In this document: positions 51,840 to 60,642 of the stretch, in pieces
Layout: every line of letters starts with the position of its first letter
How positions within the stretch are numbered: position 1 is the stretch's first letter
The notes under the pieces: model-generated
Told to the model about the DNA's origin: nothing
Seen by the model: only the letters and a program-made list of their open reading frames with translations
Databases searched by the model: none
Origin: Selenomonadaceae bacterium
Lineage (GTDB): Bacteria > Bacillota > Negativicutes > Selenomonadales > Selenomonadaceae
Length of the DNA stretch: 62,013 nt
Assembly (NCBI GenBank): GCA_022786545.1
Contig: JALFXV010000005.1
Coordinates: forward strand, 1 to 62,013
Direction: 5' to 3'
Made by a program: the position numbers and the translations under genes

Positions 51840-52349
51840 ATGGAAAACATTTACTCTACAATAGGTCAGCGGATTTATGATTTGCGCATTGAGCATGATG
51901 TGCAGCAGGGAGAGCTTTCCAAGGCCATCGGGCTGCACCAAAGCGTGTTGAACAGAATCGAAAAAGGCAACCGCCCGGCGCGTGATACCGAGATTATCTC
52001 CATTTCCCGCTACTTTAATGTATGTACAGATTACCTGCTGGGCATAACGCAGCAGAAAAACTATCAGCCTATTGATACTGCTAGCGCCAATTATGATGAT
52101 AGTAATATTCATGATGATGCTATTGAAGATACACAGCAAGACCAGCGTCCCGAAACTTCTCCCCCAGCCTACACATCCCGCACTGCCAACGTGACACACC
52201 TATCCAGCCATTGGGCGTTGGATAAAACCGAAACTGACCTGATTAACAAATTCCGTGCATTGGATAAAAGGGGAAAAATCGCTGTCATGGATACTGCAAC
52301 CAGGGAATACGGATATGCTTTTTCAGAAAGAGCAATTGTGTCGTCCTAA
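51840..52349 (+). CDS. XRE-family helix-turn-helix regulator
   Basis: 169 residues. The N-terminal HTH (IGQRIYDLRIEHDVQQGELSKAIGLHQSVLNRIEKGNRPARDTEIISISRYFNVCTDYLLG) is a complete Cro/CI-type domain. An acidic linker (ANYDDSNIHDDAIEDTQQD) and a short C-terminal helix (ETDLINKFRALDKRGKIAVMDTATREYGY) follow, a layout common in small Firmicute repressors. AGGAGGTGG lies seven bases before the ATG at 51840. It is divergent from the flagellin gene and convergent with the Rpn gene; its targets are unknown. Confidence 0.88.
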   Translation: MENIYSTIGQRIYDLRIEHDVQQGELSKAIGLHQSVLNRIEKGNRPARDTEIISISRYFNVCTDYLLGITQQKNYQPIDTASANYDDSNIHDDAIEDTQQDQRPETSPPAYTSRTANVTHLSSHWALDKTETDLINKFRALDKRGKIAVMDTATREYGYAFSERAIVSS

Positions 52350-52385
52350 AATTTCCAAACAAAAATTAAACTTAATCTTTCTTAC

Positions 52386-52440
52386 AAAAATAGGGCATTG
52401 CCTGTTTTCTTCTCATGAAATCAGGCAATGCCCTAAAAAT
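52386..52440. terminator. Bidirectional terminator between xre and rpn
   Basis: AGGGCATTGCCTG (52392-52404) pairs perfectly with CAGGCAATGCCCT (52422-52434). A-rich flanks on the left and T-rich on the right serve both converging genes. Confidence 0.88.
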
Positions 52441-52443
52441 TTT

Positions 52444-53427
52444 TTATGCAAATCCTGCCAGCTTTTTGAAAGCTTCCTCGCTCATGCCTGCCTCGGAAGC
52501 TGCATCGCGTATGGATAACAAATTTTTTTTAACTAAGTTTATCAAGGTGCTCTGAACTCCAAGAATTCTACCACGTGCTTCGCCGCGAGCTTCACCACGT
52601 GCTTCACCACGAGCTTCACCACGTGCTTCACCTATTGCCTCACCGCGAGCCATTCCACGGGACTCAACTTTATCCAATACCTCGCACATATTCATTCCCT
52701 CCCTTGCAGCGGAATCTTCAGTCAGCCATTCTGAATAACGGCTATCCCTTGTCAGCACTGACATCAGCTTCAGCATGCTGTCCACATGCTGGATTGGCTT
52801 GTCTGGCGGAACATACTCCTTGCCGCTGTTGCGCTGGACAAAATAATCAGCTATTATCTGAAAATCTCCCTTGTACTTTTTTACCTGCTCAGGCGTCAGC
52901 CGTGGCACATCAATGATGTTCAGCTTGAAATCATTAACAAAAGGCCTCAGCTTATCAGGCACATCAATCACATCATACAGGCATAGAGGCTTCTTCCATG
53001 GCTTTTCACCAAAGTACAATATCAACGTTATCACAGGATAACGCTTGTGGCGCATCTTTCGCTTTTTGCCAGTAAGCGCGTCCACCACTATCTTATCAAG
53101 ATTCATCTCATCGCGATAAGAAATACCATCATAGCCCATGACACGCAACGGCATATCAAAATCAATGGCTATCTGATTTTCAACACCTACCAGTGCAAGC
53201 CGTATATTGCAATTCACGTCCAAGCAATACTTGGCAACATCACGCTCCTGCTCATGCAGGGAGCCATCATCTGCCTTGTACTGTGAGAATGGCTGGGCAT
53301 CTACCAGGCTATCTGCCTTGATATACTCCTCGCCATCAAAGAGGCTTCCATTGAATATGTCCGCCACCACATCATTGTAGGACTCAAAATTCTTCTGGGC
53401 TACATCTTTTTCTCCCAAAACACTCAC
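52444..53427 (-). CDS. Rpn-family PD-(D/E)XK nuclease (recombination-promoting nuclease/putative transposase)
   Basis: 327 residues. The Rpn (PDDEXK_2) N-terminal region includes YNDVVADIFNGSLFDGEEYIKADSL, RLALVGVENQIAIDFDMPLRVMGYDGISYRDE and VITLILYFGEKPWKKPLCLYDVIDVPD. Asp, Glu and Gln in VGVENQ suit the nuclease core. The C-terminal quarter carries a run of GEAR units from a 12-bp tandem repeat (52572-52631), then a small domain ending SEAGMSEEAFKKLAGFA. Rpn proteins promote RecA-independent horizontal DNA exchange. A 3' remnant of a second copy lies 116 bp upstream. Confidence 0.85.
   Translation of the reverse strand: MSVLGEKDVAQKNFESYNDVVADIFNGSLFDGEEYIKADSLVDAQPFSQYKADDGSLHEQERDVAKYCLDVNCNIRLALVGVENQIAIDFDMPLRVMGYDGISYRDEMNLDKIVVDALTGKKRKMRHKRYPVITLILYFGEKPWKKPLCLYDVIDVPDKLRPFVNDFKLNIIDVPRLTPEQVKKYKGDFQIIADYFVQRNSGKEYVPPDKPIQHVDSMLKLMSVLTRDSRYSEWLTEDSAAREGMNMCEVLDKVESRGMARGEAIGEARGEARGEARGEARGEARGRILGVQSTLINLVKKNLLSIRDAASEAGMSEEAFKKLAGFA
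52572..52631 (-). repeat. Five-unit 12-bp tandem repeat inside the Rpn gene (GEAR units)
   Basis: Variants of CACGTGCTTCAC and CACGAGCTTCAC repeat five times and encode GEAR on the minus strand. Because the unit is a multiple of three, gain or loss changes the linker length without shifting the frame. Such linkers in Rpn proteins are known to vary in copy number. Confidence 0.9.
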
Positions 53428-53495
53428 CCCCTATAGTATAATATCAATCCCTACAAGTATTATACCATAAGTTTGGTAATTTGAGTACAACAAAC

Positions 53496-53535
53496 AGAGC
53501 CCTGCCCTTATTTTTTTAGAATAAGACAAGGCTCT
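53496..53535 (-). terminator. Terminator of the lost second rpn gene
   Basis: AGAGCCCTGCCCTTAT (53496-53511) pairs with ATAAGACAAGGCTCT (53521-53535). It lies just downstream of the rpn remnant and now serves the lytic transglycosylase transcript. Confidence 0.7.
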
Positions 53536-53542
53536 TAAATTT

Positions 53543-53591
53543 TTACGCAAATCCTGCCAGCTTCTTAAAGGCTTCCTCACTCATGCCTGCC
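53543..53591 (-). pseudogene. 3' remnant of a second Rpn-family gene
   Basis: The minus strand encodes AGMSEEAFKKLAGFA-stop, nearly identical to the C-terminus of the intact Rpn (52444-53427). The similarity starts at 53591 and goes on through the stop at 53543. Upstream of 53591 the sequence switches to the transglycosylase. So an rpn copy lost everything but its last 16 codons and terminator. The stop codon of the transglycosylase (53577-53579) falls inside this remnant in a different frame. Confidence 0.85.
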
Positions 53592-54215
53592 GCCATACAG
53601 CTGATAATACTTCACCTTATTCTTCAATACGCTGCGGACATATTCCTCCGTTTCTCTAAAGGGTATGGCATCCACATCATGAAAATCATAATCCCAGCCG
53701 TATGTTTCCATCCATTCATGGACGTTGCCGCGTCCGGCATTGTAGGCTGCCAGCACCAGAACCTCATTACCGCGAAATTCCTCCTGCAGGGAACCAAGAT
53801 ACCATGTGCCATAGCGGATATTGCACCAGGGCTCCTGCAAGCTGCTCAGGGAAAACTGGGTATCATCCAGCTGCCCGGCAATCCATACTGCCGTCTCCGG
53901 CATCAGCTGCATAAGCCCCACCGCACCATAGCTGGACCGGGCATTGGACTTGAACTTGCTCTCCGCCTTGATGACAGCAGCCACCAGATACGGGTCAACC
54001 TGATAGCGATGGCTGTACGCCACAATATCCTCCCGGTAATCATAGGGATAAATATAACTGCGCTGCACATCCTCATGCTGCAACACCAAAAAGGACACAA
54101 AGGCTGCCAGCAGGACGCATAGGCCCACAGCAAAGCTGACCACGCGCCGCCTGGCTTCCAGATGATTGAGCAAACGCTGTTTCCTGATTTCCCTTTCTTC
54201 ATCCGTATACTGCAT
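53577..54215 (-). CDS. Lytic transglycosylase (Slt/MltE type)
   Basis: This enzyme cleaves peptidoglycan glycan strands between MurNAc and GlcNAc. After an N-terminal cytoplasmic segment and one anchor helix (about residues 25-46), the SLT domain reads YQVDPYLVAAVIKAESKFKSNARSSYGAVGLMQLMPETA, with catalytic Glu in AESKF, and LAAYNAGRGNV. I take the ATG at 54215 (MQYTDEER) after GGTGGAGAG; the in-frame TTG six codons upstream is weaker. The last residues (YYQLYGGRHE) come from the rpn remnant, so the original C-terminus was replaced. Gene order suggests cotranscription with coaE. Confidence 0.88.
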   Translation of the reverse strand: MQYTDEEREIRKQRLLNHLEARRRVVSFAVGLCVLLAAFVSFLVLQHEDVQRSYIYPYDYREDIVAYSHRYQVDPYLVAAVIKAESKFKSNARSSYGAVGLMQLMPETAVWIAGQLDDTQFSLSSLQEPWCNIRYGTWYLGSLQEEFRGNEVLVLAAYNAGRGNVHEWMETYGWDYDFHDVDAIPFRETEEYVRSVLKNKVKYYQLYGGRHE

Positions 54216-54269
54216 CTGCTCTCCACCTGCCAAATTCCAAAAACATAACTACCACCAAAACATCTGCCG

Positions 54270-54872
54270 CTATACACCAGATGAACCAAATGCAGAAAAA
54301 AGCCTGTGCACCTGCCGGGACAGTTCCTCCAGGCTGCCATTATTGTCTATCACCACATCAGCCCGCCGCTTCTTCTCAGCCATAGGCATCTGCGCCCCGA
54401 TGCGCCGCTTTGCCTCTGCTTCAGAAAAACCATTGCGCCGGCACAGCCTCCTGAGCTGATTTGCCTCATCAGCATACACCACCCAGACGATATTTGCCAT
54501 ATATTCCCAGCCTGCCTCATACAAAAGCGGCACATCAAGAAATACCACATTCTTGCCGGAGGCCATCAGCTTTGCCAGGCTGCGCTGGATTTCCGCCTTT
54601 ATCATAGGATGAGCGGCAGCGTCCATCCACTGCTTTTCCTCAGGATTTTGAAATACCACTGACGCCACAGCCTGACGATTCAGCGTCCTGTCATCATTCA
54701 ATACCTTTTCACCATAACGCTCATAATACGCCTGCCACAAAAAATTGTCCGGCTCTGCCAGCTGCCAGGCAATCCTGTCCGCATCTATCACGGCATAGCC
54801 ATGCTCCGCCAGCAGCTTTGATACTGTTGACTTGCCGCTGGCAATACCGCCCGTAAGACCTATAATCTTCAT
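54270..54872 (-). CDS. coaE: Dephospho-CoA kinase
   Basis: This is the last step of coenzyme A synthesis: phosphorylation of dephospho-CoA at the 3' hydroxyl. The P-loop is GLTGGIASGKSTVSKLL at the N-terminus, followed by VIDADRIAWQL (Asp of the CoA-binding site) and FLDVPLLYEAGWE, with RRLCRRNGFSEAEAKRRIGAQMP as the lid. The 200 residues are typical. It lies between mutM and the transglycosylase in the polA-mutM-coaE order common in Firmicutes. Confidence 0.96.
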   Translation of the reverse strand: MKIIGLTGGIASGKSTVSKLLAEHGYAVIDADRIAWQLAEPDNFLWQAYYERYGEKVLNDDRTLNRQAVASVVFQNPEEKQWMDAAAHPMIKAEIQRSLAKLMASGKNVVFLDVPLLYEAGWEYMANIVWVVYADEANQLRRLCRRNGFSEAEAKRRIGAQMPMAEKKRRADVVIDNNGSLEELSRQVHRLFSAFGSSGV

Positions 54873-54945
54873 CCTGCGCCACCTCCCGCTTTGCGATTAT
54901 CCTATTTCATCGATAAAATAATACGGCTATCTTCTCACAGCATGG

Positions 54946-55776
54946 CTAGATTTTCTGGCAGGACGGGCAGAAACGGGTTCCCCTGCCCCCTACCTTGGTC
55001 TTCTCTATCAGCGCCCCGCATCTTTTGCAGGCCGCGCCATCCCTGCCATAAACAAAGAGATTTTCCTGATGGCTGCCCTTGCCCCCATTGCCATCACGAT
55101 AATCACGGAAAGTCGTGCCCCCATCTGCAATACCATCCGCAATTACCCTGTTGACAGCCTCGTGCAGCCTATGTATTTCATCCTCTGTTAATGAACCTGC
55201 CAGCCGCATGGGATGCACCCCTGCCAGAAACAGAGCCTCATCCACATAGATATTGCCCAGGCCGCCCACCTTGCTCTGGTCCAGGAGAAAACTCTTGATG
55301 CGTGTTTTCCTGCCAGCAGCCGCTGCCGCCAGGTATTCTGCCGTAAATTTGTCCGACAGAGGCTCCGGCCCCATTTCCGCCATGCCCCTGATGCGCCACA
55401 GCTCATCCGGATACATGGCATACAGGGTGCCAAAGGTACGGGTATCGCTGAACACCAGCCTTGCACCATCGTCCAGGTAAATAATCACCCGGTTGTGATG
55501 GCTGGCATCCGCTGCTCCGGCTGCCACGTACACCAGCTGACCTGTCATCCGCAGGTGGAAAATCAGGGATACCTGATTGGACAGCTGCAGGAGCAGGTAT
55601 TTGCCGATGCGCTCAAGCCCCGCAATCTTCTCCTGCAAAATCCTCGCCACAAAAGCCTCCGGCTCCGGCCACTTAATCTGCCGTGCCAGAAGCACCTCTA
55701 CATTCTCTATTTTCCTGCCCTTGATGTGGGGCTCCAGGGACCGCCTGATGGTCTCTATTTCCGGCATTTCCGGCAT
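54946..55776 (-). CDS. mutM: Formamidopyrimidine-DNA glycosylase (Fpg)
   Basis: This removes oxidised purines (8-oxoguanine, Fapy) and nicks the abasic site. After Met removal the protein starts PEMPEIETIRRSL, with Pro1 as nucleophile and Glu2/Glu5 nearby. LERIGKYLLLQL contains the conserved Lys; YVDEALFLAGVHPMR and FRDYRDGNGGKG follow. The zinc finger is CKRCGAL...FCPSCQK at the C-terminus. The start is the ATG at 55774-55776 behind GGGAGGAATG, giving 276 residues; an upstream extension of the frame lacks Fpg similarity. Confidence 0.96.
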   Translation of the reverse strand: MPEMPEIETIRRSLEPHIKGRKIENVEVLLARQIKWPEPEAFVARILQEKIAGLERIGKYLLLQLSNQVSLIFHLRMTGQLVYVAAGAADASHHNRVIIYLDDGARLVFSDTRTFGTLYAMYPDELWRIRGMAEMGPEPLSDKFTAEYLAAAAAGRKTRIKSFLLDQSKVGGLGNIYVDEALFLAGVHPMRLAGSLTEDEIHRLHEAVNRVIADGIADGGTTFRDYRDGNGGKGSHQENLFVYGRDGAACKRCGALIEKTKVGGRGTRFCPSCQKI

Positions 55777-55856
55777 AATACATTCCTCCCAGTCCTCATC
55801 CAGCTTCTCCGGCTGCTGCCTGTGCATTTATATTACCTTGCTACTTGATGTCATGA

Positions 55857-58694
55857 TTACTTTGCTTCTGCCCAGTTCCTGCCCGTATTGATGTCTATGG
55901 TCAGCGGCACCGAAAGCTCTGCCGCCTTTTCCATAGCCTCCTGCAGGAGAGCCGTCACCTGACTCAGTTCATCCTTTGTTACCTCAAGCACCAGCTCATC
56001 ATGCACCTGCAACAGGATGCGGCTCTTCAGCCCTGCCTCCCTGAGTGCCCTGTCAGCCCGTATCATCGCCAGCTTGATAATATCTGCTGCCGTCCCCTGA
56101 ATAGGGGTATTCATGGCCATGCGTTCAGCCAGGGAACGCTGGTTGAAATTGCTGCTCCTGATGGCAGGCAAATCACGGCGGCGGCCATACCGGGTCAGCA
56201 CATAGCCATTTTCCTTTGCCTCCGCCACCACCTTGTCAATAAAGCTCTTTACACCCTGGCACTTGGCAAAGTACTTTTCAATGTACTCCTTTGCCTCTGC
56301 CCGTGGAATATGCAGGTCCTGGGACAGGCCATAATCGCTGATGCCGTAGACAATGCCGAAATTGACCGCCTTTGCTTTGCGGCGCAAATCACCGTCCACC
56401 TCATCCATAGCCACGCCGAAGACCTCCGCCGCAGTCCTGGCATGTACATCCTCCTGCTGCCTGAAAGCCTGCAAAAAATTCTCGTCCTGGGACATATCAG
56501 CCAGCACCCTCAGCTCAATCTGGCTGTAATCCGCTGAAAGCAGCAGGTCATAGCCCTCTCCTGGCTCGAACAACTCCCGGATGTGCCTGCCTTCCTCCCG
56601 GCGCACAGGGATATTCTGCAAATTCGGCTCCGAGCTGCTGAGCCTGCCGGTTGCAGTAACAGTCTGATTGAAGGTGGTATGCACCCGGCAGGTACTGCTG
56701 TCTATCAGAGGAGCAATACCATCCAGATAAGTGGACTTCAGCTTTGTCCACAGGCGGTACTCAAGGATTTTGCTGATTATCGGGTGCTGATTGTACAGCT
56801 CGTTCAGCACCTCCACATTGGTGGAGTAGCCGGTTTTTGTCTTTTTAATGACAGGCAGCGCCAAATCCTCAAAGAGCACCTCTCCCAGCTGCTTAGGGGA
56901 GGCGATGTTAAACTCCCTGCCAGCCAGGCGGTGAATTTCCTGTGCCAGAGCGGCAATTTTTTCCGCTACCTGCTCTGTCTGCTGCTGCAGCTTGCGTCTG
57001 TTCACCCTGATGCCTGCCTGCTCCATATCTGCCAGCACCCGCACCAGGGGCAGCTCAACTTCCTCATACAGCTCCGTCATGCCCAGAGCCGCCAGCCTGT
57101 CGGTCATGGTTTCAGTCACATCCGCCAGCACCAGGCACTGCCAGCCAGCCAGCTCCGCCTGCTGCCACTCAGCATCCTTTTCTCCCACATGACTGCCATA
57201 ACGGTCTGCCAGGTCTTCTATGGCATACCTGCTGGCGGAAGGGTTCAGCAGATACCCTGTCAGCTCCAAATCCACTATCCTGCCGGACAAGGTAACGCCT
57301 GCATGATAAAAATCCTTCAGGCCATGCAGGCATTTGGTAATTTTCTCATCAGACAAAGCTGACTTAAAAGCCAGCCAGGCAGGATTCTGCCCCACGGCTT
57401 CCACCTGCTCCCCGCCGTCCATTTCCGTGCTGTCAAAAAGGCTGGCCATGCCGTTGCCATCCCTGCCGCCAAAAAGGCTGTCCATGCCGCCATCAGCTAC
57501 AGCACCCTCATGGCAGTCAAAATAATAAAGATCAGGCACATCCTCTGCCCCCGGCAGAGCCACAGCCACAGCCAGCAGGCTCCTGTGGGGAACCTTGCCC
57601 CCGGATACAGGCACCAAGTACATGCTGCCGCACTTTGCTGCCTTCCTGGCAAGGCTCCTGCCCTCCTGCTCCGTCTGCAGGACAGCAATCTCCGGCAGCT
57701 TCATAGGAGCCGCCTGCACTTCTGCCCCAGCGTCACCTTTTCCACCGCCAGCAGGCTCCCCCTCAGCCCTTGCAGCGGAGCCAGCTTCTGCCGGCCTATA
57801 AGATGTACTGCCGGCGTACATGGCCGCCAGCTTCTTTACATGGCGCAGTATGGAACGGATATTGTATCTGCCATAAAACTTATTCAGTGCTTCTGCATCA
57901 AGCCCCAGGGCGAAGCTCTCCCGGTCAAACTCCACCGGCACGTCCAGCCGGATGGTGGCCAGCTGCTTGGAAAGCACCGCCTGCTGCTGATTGTCACGCA
58001 GCCGTTCCTTCAGTGCCTTGCCGGAAATTTCCTCAATATGAAGCAGCACCTGCTCCACAGAGCCATAGGCGGCAATCAGCTTGATGGCTGTCTTCGGCCC
58101 CACCTTGGGCACCCCGGGAATATTATCCGAGGCATCCCCCATCAGCCCCTTCAAATCAATCAGCTGGATAGGAGCCAGCCCCTCATATTCCGCCTGAAAG
58201 GCCGCCTCATCATAGACGGCTAGCTCAGAAATGCCCTTTTTCGTAAACAGCACTGTCAAATCAGGCCTGACCAGCTGCAAGGCATCCCTGTCACCTGTAA
58301 CCACATAGGCTTCTATGCCCTGCTCTACAGCCTTGCCGGCCAGGGTGCCGATAATATCATCTGCCTCATACCCGGCCAGTTCCAAAAGGGGCACCCCCCA
58401 TGCCTCTGCCATTTCGTGCAGCATCGGTACCTGGCTGCGCAGTTCATCCGGCATGGGCTTTCTGGTTCCCTTGTACTCCGCAAACATATCCGTGCGGAAG
58501 GTGTGCTTGCCCTTGTCAAAGGCGATGGCCAGATAATCCGGCTGCCAGTCATTCAGAAGCTTGACCAGCATGTTGGAAAAGCCCACAATGGCATTGGTGT
58601 ACACACCTGCCTCCGATTCCAGCAGCGGCAGGGCATAATAGGCCCGATACAAAAGGCTGCTGCCGTCCAGGATAAAAAATTTCTGCTTTTTCAT
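55857..58694 (-). CDS. polA: DNA polymerase I
   Basis: 945 residues. The N-terminal 5'-3' exonuclease has LDGSSLLYRAYYALP, DYLAIAFDKGKHTFRT, GYEADDIIGTLAG and GDASDNIPGVPKVGPKTA. The middle exonuclease domain lacks the DxE pair (SMYLVPVSG where FDTET would be), so proofreading is probably absent, as in Bacillus Pol I. It also carries a Gly/Asp-rich insertion (GGMDSLFGGRDGNGMASLFDSTEM). The polymerase motifs are DYSQIELRV (A), RRKAKAVNFGIVYGIS (B) and LQVHDELVLEV (C). It heads the polA-mutM-coaE cluster. Confidence 0.95.
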   Translation of the reverse strand: MKKQKFFILDGSSLLYRAYYALPLLESEAGVYTNAIVGFSNMLVKLLNDWQPDYLAIAFDKGKHTFRTDMFAEYKGTRKPMPDELRSQVPMLHEMAEAWGVPLLELAGYEADDIIGTLAGKAVEQGIEAYVVTGDRDALQLVRPDLTVLFTKKGISELAVYDEAAFQAEYEGLAPIQLIDLKGLMGDASDNIPGVPKVGPKTAIKLIAAYGSVEQVLLHIEEISGKALKERLRDNQQQAVLSKQLATIRLDVPVEFDRESFALGLDAEALNKFYGRYNIRSILRHVKKLAAMYAGSTSYRPAEAGSAARAEGEPAGGGKGDAGAEVQAAPMKLPEIAVLQTEQEGRSLARKAAKCGSMYLVPVSGGKVPHRSLLAVAVALPGAEDVPDLYYFDCHEGAVADGGMDSLFGGRDGNGMASLFDSTEMDGGEQVEAVGQNPAWLAFKSALSDEKITKCLHGLKDFYHAGVTLSGRIVDLELTGYLLNPSASRYAIEDLADRYGSHVGEKDAEWQQAELAGWQCLVLADVTETMTDRLAALGMTELYEEVELPLVRVLADMEQAGIRVNRRKLQQQTEQVAEKIAALAQEIHRLAGREFNIASPKQLGEVLFEDLALPVIKKTKTGYSTNVEVLNELYNQHPIISKILEYRLWTKLKSTYLDGIAPLIDSSTCRVHTTFNQTVTATGRLSSSEPNLQNIPVRREEGRHIRELFEPGEGYDLLLSADYSQIELRVLADMSQDENFLQAFRQQEDVHARTAAEVFGVAMDEVDGDLRRKAKAVNFGIVYGISDYGLSQDLHIPRAEAKEYIEKYFAKCQGVKSFIDKVVAEAKENGYVLTRYGRRRDLPAIRSSNFNQRSLAERMAMNTPIQGTAADIIKLAMIRADRALREAGLKSRILLQVHDELVLEVTKDELSQVTALLQEAMEKAAELSVPLTIDINTGRNWAEAK

Positions 58695-58745
58695 ATTTCC
58701 CTTCCACCCCTATAAGCTGTAGATTGCGCTATACTATACTTTACT

Positions 58746-58773
58746 GTAGTGTACTATAACTATAGTACACTAC
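58746..58773. promoter_or_regulatory. Near-perfect palindrome upstream of polA
   Basis: GTAGTGTACTATA and TATAGTACACTAC (13-base arms) flank a two-base centre. It lies 51 bp upstream of polA, next to a three-unit 10-bp repeat. The 332-bp gap 58695-59026 shows nothing else beyond a weak duplicate of the permease 3' flank. Role unknown. Confidence 0.55.
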
Positions 58774-58800
58774 ACTGCACTACACTGCACTACACTGCAC
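58771..58800. repeat. TACACTGCAC tandem repeat (three units)
   Basis: Exactly three copies of the 10-base unit TACACTGCAC, continuing into a degenerate TGTACTATGCTGCACTG. It joins the palindrome upstream of polA. Confidence 0.9.
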
Positions 58801-59026
58801 TGTACTATGCTGCACTGTTATTTTAATCCATTCACACCGCATGTACTATTCTATCATTCATACCTGAAATTCTCAAGAAAACACAGAAAAAGGAGCCGCG
58901 TGCCAGGGCAGCACAACAGCCCCTCAAAAACTGCATTTGATTGTCAGCCGCTGACCAGCGGCAAGCCTGCGAATTAACAATGCCACAGACAAGAAGCACT
59001 TGATTGTCAGCCGCCAGCAAGCCGTG

Positions 59027-60403
59027 CTAATTGGAGGACACCAGCGCCCGCCGCAGCTTCCACTGGCGTATCCTGTACACTGCCATCGGCACCACCAGGA
59101 ACGGCACGCCTACCAGCAGGCTCTCCCGCAAATCCGGCTCAAAGGCCAGCACCACCAGGCAGAAGACCTGGGCCCAGATGCCGAACAAGGTAACATAAGG
59201 AAACAGCGGCGTCTTGTATTTCAGGGCGGCAAAGGTGCCGTCAGCCACCGCCTGCTTGCGGAAGCGATACTGGCTCCAGCAGATGGAAATCCAGGCTATG
59301 GCCCCGGTAAAGCCCGACAGGGCCAAAAGATAGGTATAAACCGTCGCACTGGCATCAAAGCTGTACAGCAGGATAATAAACCAGCAGGAAACGATGGAAA
59401 TCAGCACCGCATTCTTAGGCATGCCATTCTTGTTCAGCTCCGCAAAACTCCGGGGGGCCATGCCCAGGGTAGCCAGGGAATACATGGCACGGCTGGTACC
59501 ATACAGACCGGAGTTGGAGCAGGACAAGGCCGCCGTCAGCACCACAAAGGCAAACAGGGCACTGAACCGCTCAAAGCCGTAGTTTGCCATCGCAACGGCA
59601 AACACGCTGTCATCCAGCCCCGCCTTGTCCCAGGGCAGGATGGAAATCAATACCGAAATAGGAATGATGTACAGGGCGATAATGCGCCAGGTCACGTTGC
59701 GCACCGCCAGGGGAATACTCTTTTCAGGATTCTTGCACTCCCCTGCCGCCAGGCCGATGATTTCCGTACCCTGAAAATTGACCAGGATAATCGTCATGGT
59801 AAGGATAATGGACCAATAGCCGTGAGGGGCAAAGCCGCCGCTGCCCAAAAAGATGCTGCTGCCCAGATAGCCAGTATCGCCTATGATGCCGAAGATAATC
59901 AGGGCACCTACGATGCTGAAGGCAATCAGGGCAATAATCTTGATGATGGCCAGCCAGAACTCGCTCTCGCCAAATTTATCCACATGAAACAGATTGACTA
60001 TTGTCACCAGCAAGCCAAAAAGCACAGCCCACCACAGCTGGCTAATCTGGGGGACGAAGTTGTTCATGATTATCCCGGCGGCAATCATCTCCGAGGGGAC
60101 ATAGGAAACCCAGGTCATCCAGTAGGTCCAGCCTACACCGCAGGCCCACGTAGGGCCGATGTATTTACGGGCATAAGTAACAAAGGAACCGGCTATGGGC
60201 TCCGCTACCGCCAGCTCCGCCAGGCAGAGCATGACGCACAGCACAATAGCCCCCCCCAGCAGGTACGATAATATCGCTGCCGGACCGGCCTTTTCCAGTA
60301 CATATCCCGTTCCCAAGAAATATCCGCTGCCGATAATCCCCCCCAGGGAAATCAGCTGCAAATGGCGATTTTTCAGCCCTCTGTTCATTTTTGGCTCGTC
60401 CAT
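59027..60403 (-). CDS. Amino-acid permease (APC superfamily)
   Basis: 458 residues, twelve predicted helices. LQLISLGGIIGSGYFLGTGYVLEKAGPAAILSYLLGG is the first helix pair of the amino acid transporter family (unwound GSG), followed by ELAVAEPIAGSFVTYARKYIGP and FQGTEIIGLAAGECKNPEKSIPLAVRNVTWRI. It is similar to the basic/neutral amino-acid AAT group of LysP/GabP-type carriers; the substrate cannot be fixed. The ATG at 60401-60403 (MDEPKMNRG) has AAGAGGAC just upstream. It is a single gene; the 3' flank carries a degenerate duplicate of TTGATTGTCAGCCGC at 58937-58951 and 59000-59014. Confidence 0.88.
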   Translation of the reverse strand: MDEPKMNRGLKNRHLQLISLGGIIGSGYFLGTGYVLEKAGPAAILSYLLGGAIVLCVMLCLAELAVAEPIAGSFVTYARKYIGPTWACGVGWTYWMTWVSYVPSEMIAAGIIMNNFVPQISQLWWAVLFGLLVTIVNLFHVDKFGESEFWLAIIKIIALIAFSIVGALIIFGIIGDTGYLGSSIFLGSGGFAPHGYWSIILTMTIILVNFQGTEIIGLAAGECKNPEKSIPLAVRNVTWRIIALYIIPISVLISILPWDKAGLDDSVFAVAMANYGFERFSALFAFVVLTAALSCSNSGLYGTSRAMYSLATLGMAPRSFAELNKNGMPKNAVLISIVSCWFIILLYSFDASATVYTYLLALSGFTGAIAWISICWSQYRFRKQAVADGTFAALKYKTPLFPYVTLFGIWAQVFCLVVLAFEPDLRESLLVGVPFLVVPMAVYRIRQWKLRRALVSSN

Positions 60404-60530
60404 TGTCCTCTTAACACAACCTTTCCTATGCAACCAAAGCATTTCCTCACGCCACGCAGCACAATGCAGCATGGCAATCTCGTAAATTGTAATAATAATA
60501 CCACTTTTGAGTCCAAAATACTATAAAAAT

Positions 60531-60558
60531 TTGCTATGAATTATTTATATGTTATAAT
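60531..60558 (+). promoter_or_regulatory. Promoter of the chromate-transporter genes
   Basis: TTGCTA (60531-60536), 16 bases, TATAAT (60553-60558), directly before the two plus-strand chrA-like genes. Confidence 0.6.
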
Positions 60559-60642
60559 AGATCTGGTAAATGAAATGAGCGTATTTCGCTGCAAAGCTGC
60601 ACCAGCAGATTGGCTGACTGCACATTCTAGGAGGGAAAATGT

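Noticed and set aside
52572..52631. CRISPR-like repeat in the Rpn gene
   Set aside because: Units are 12 bp with no spacers and are translated in frame.
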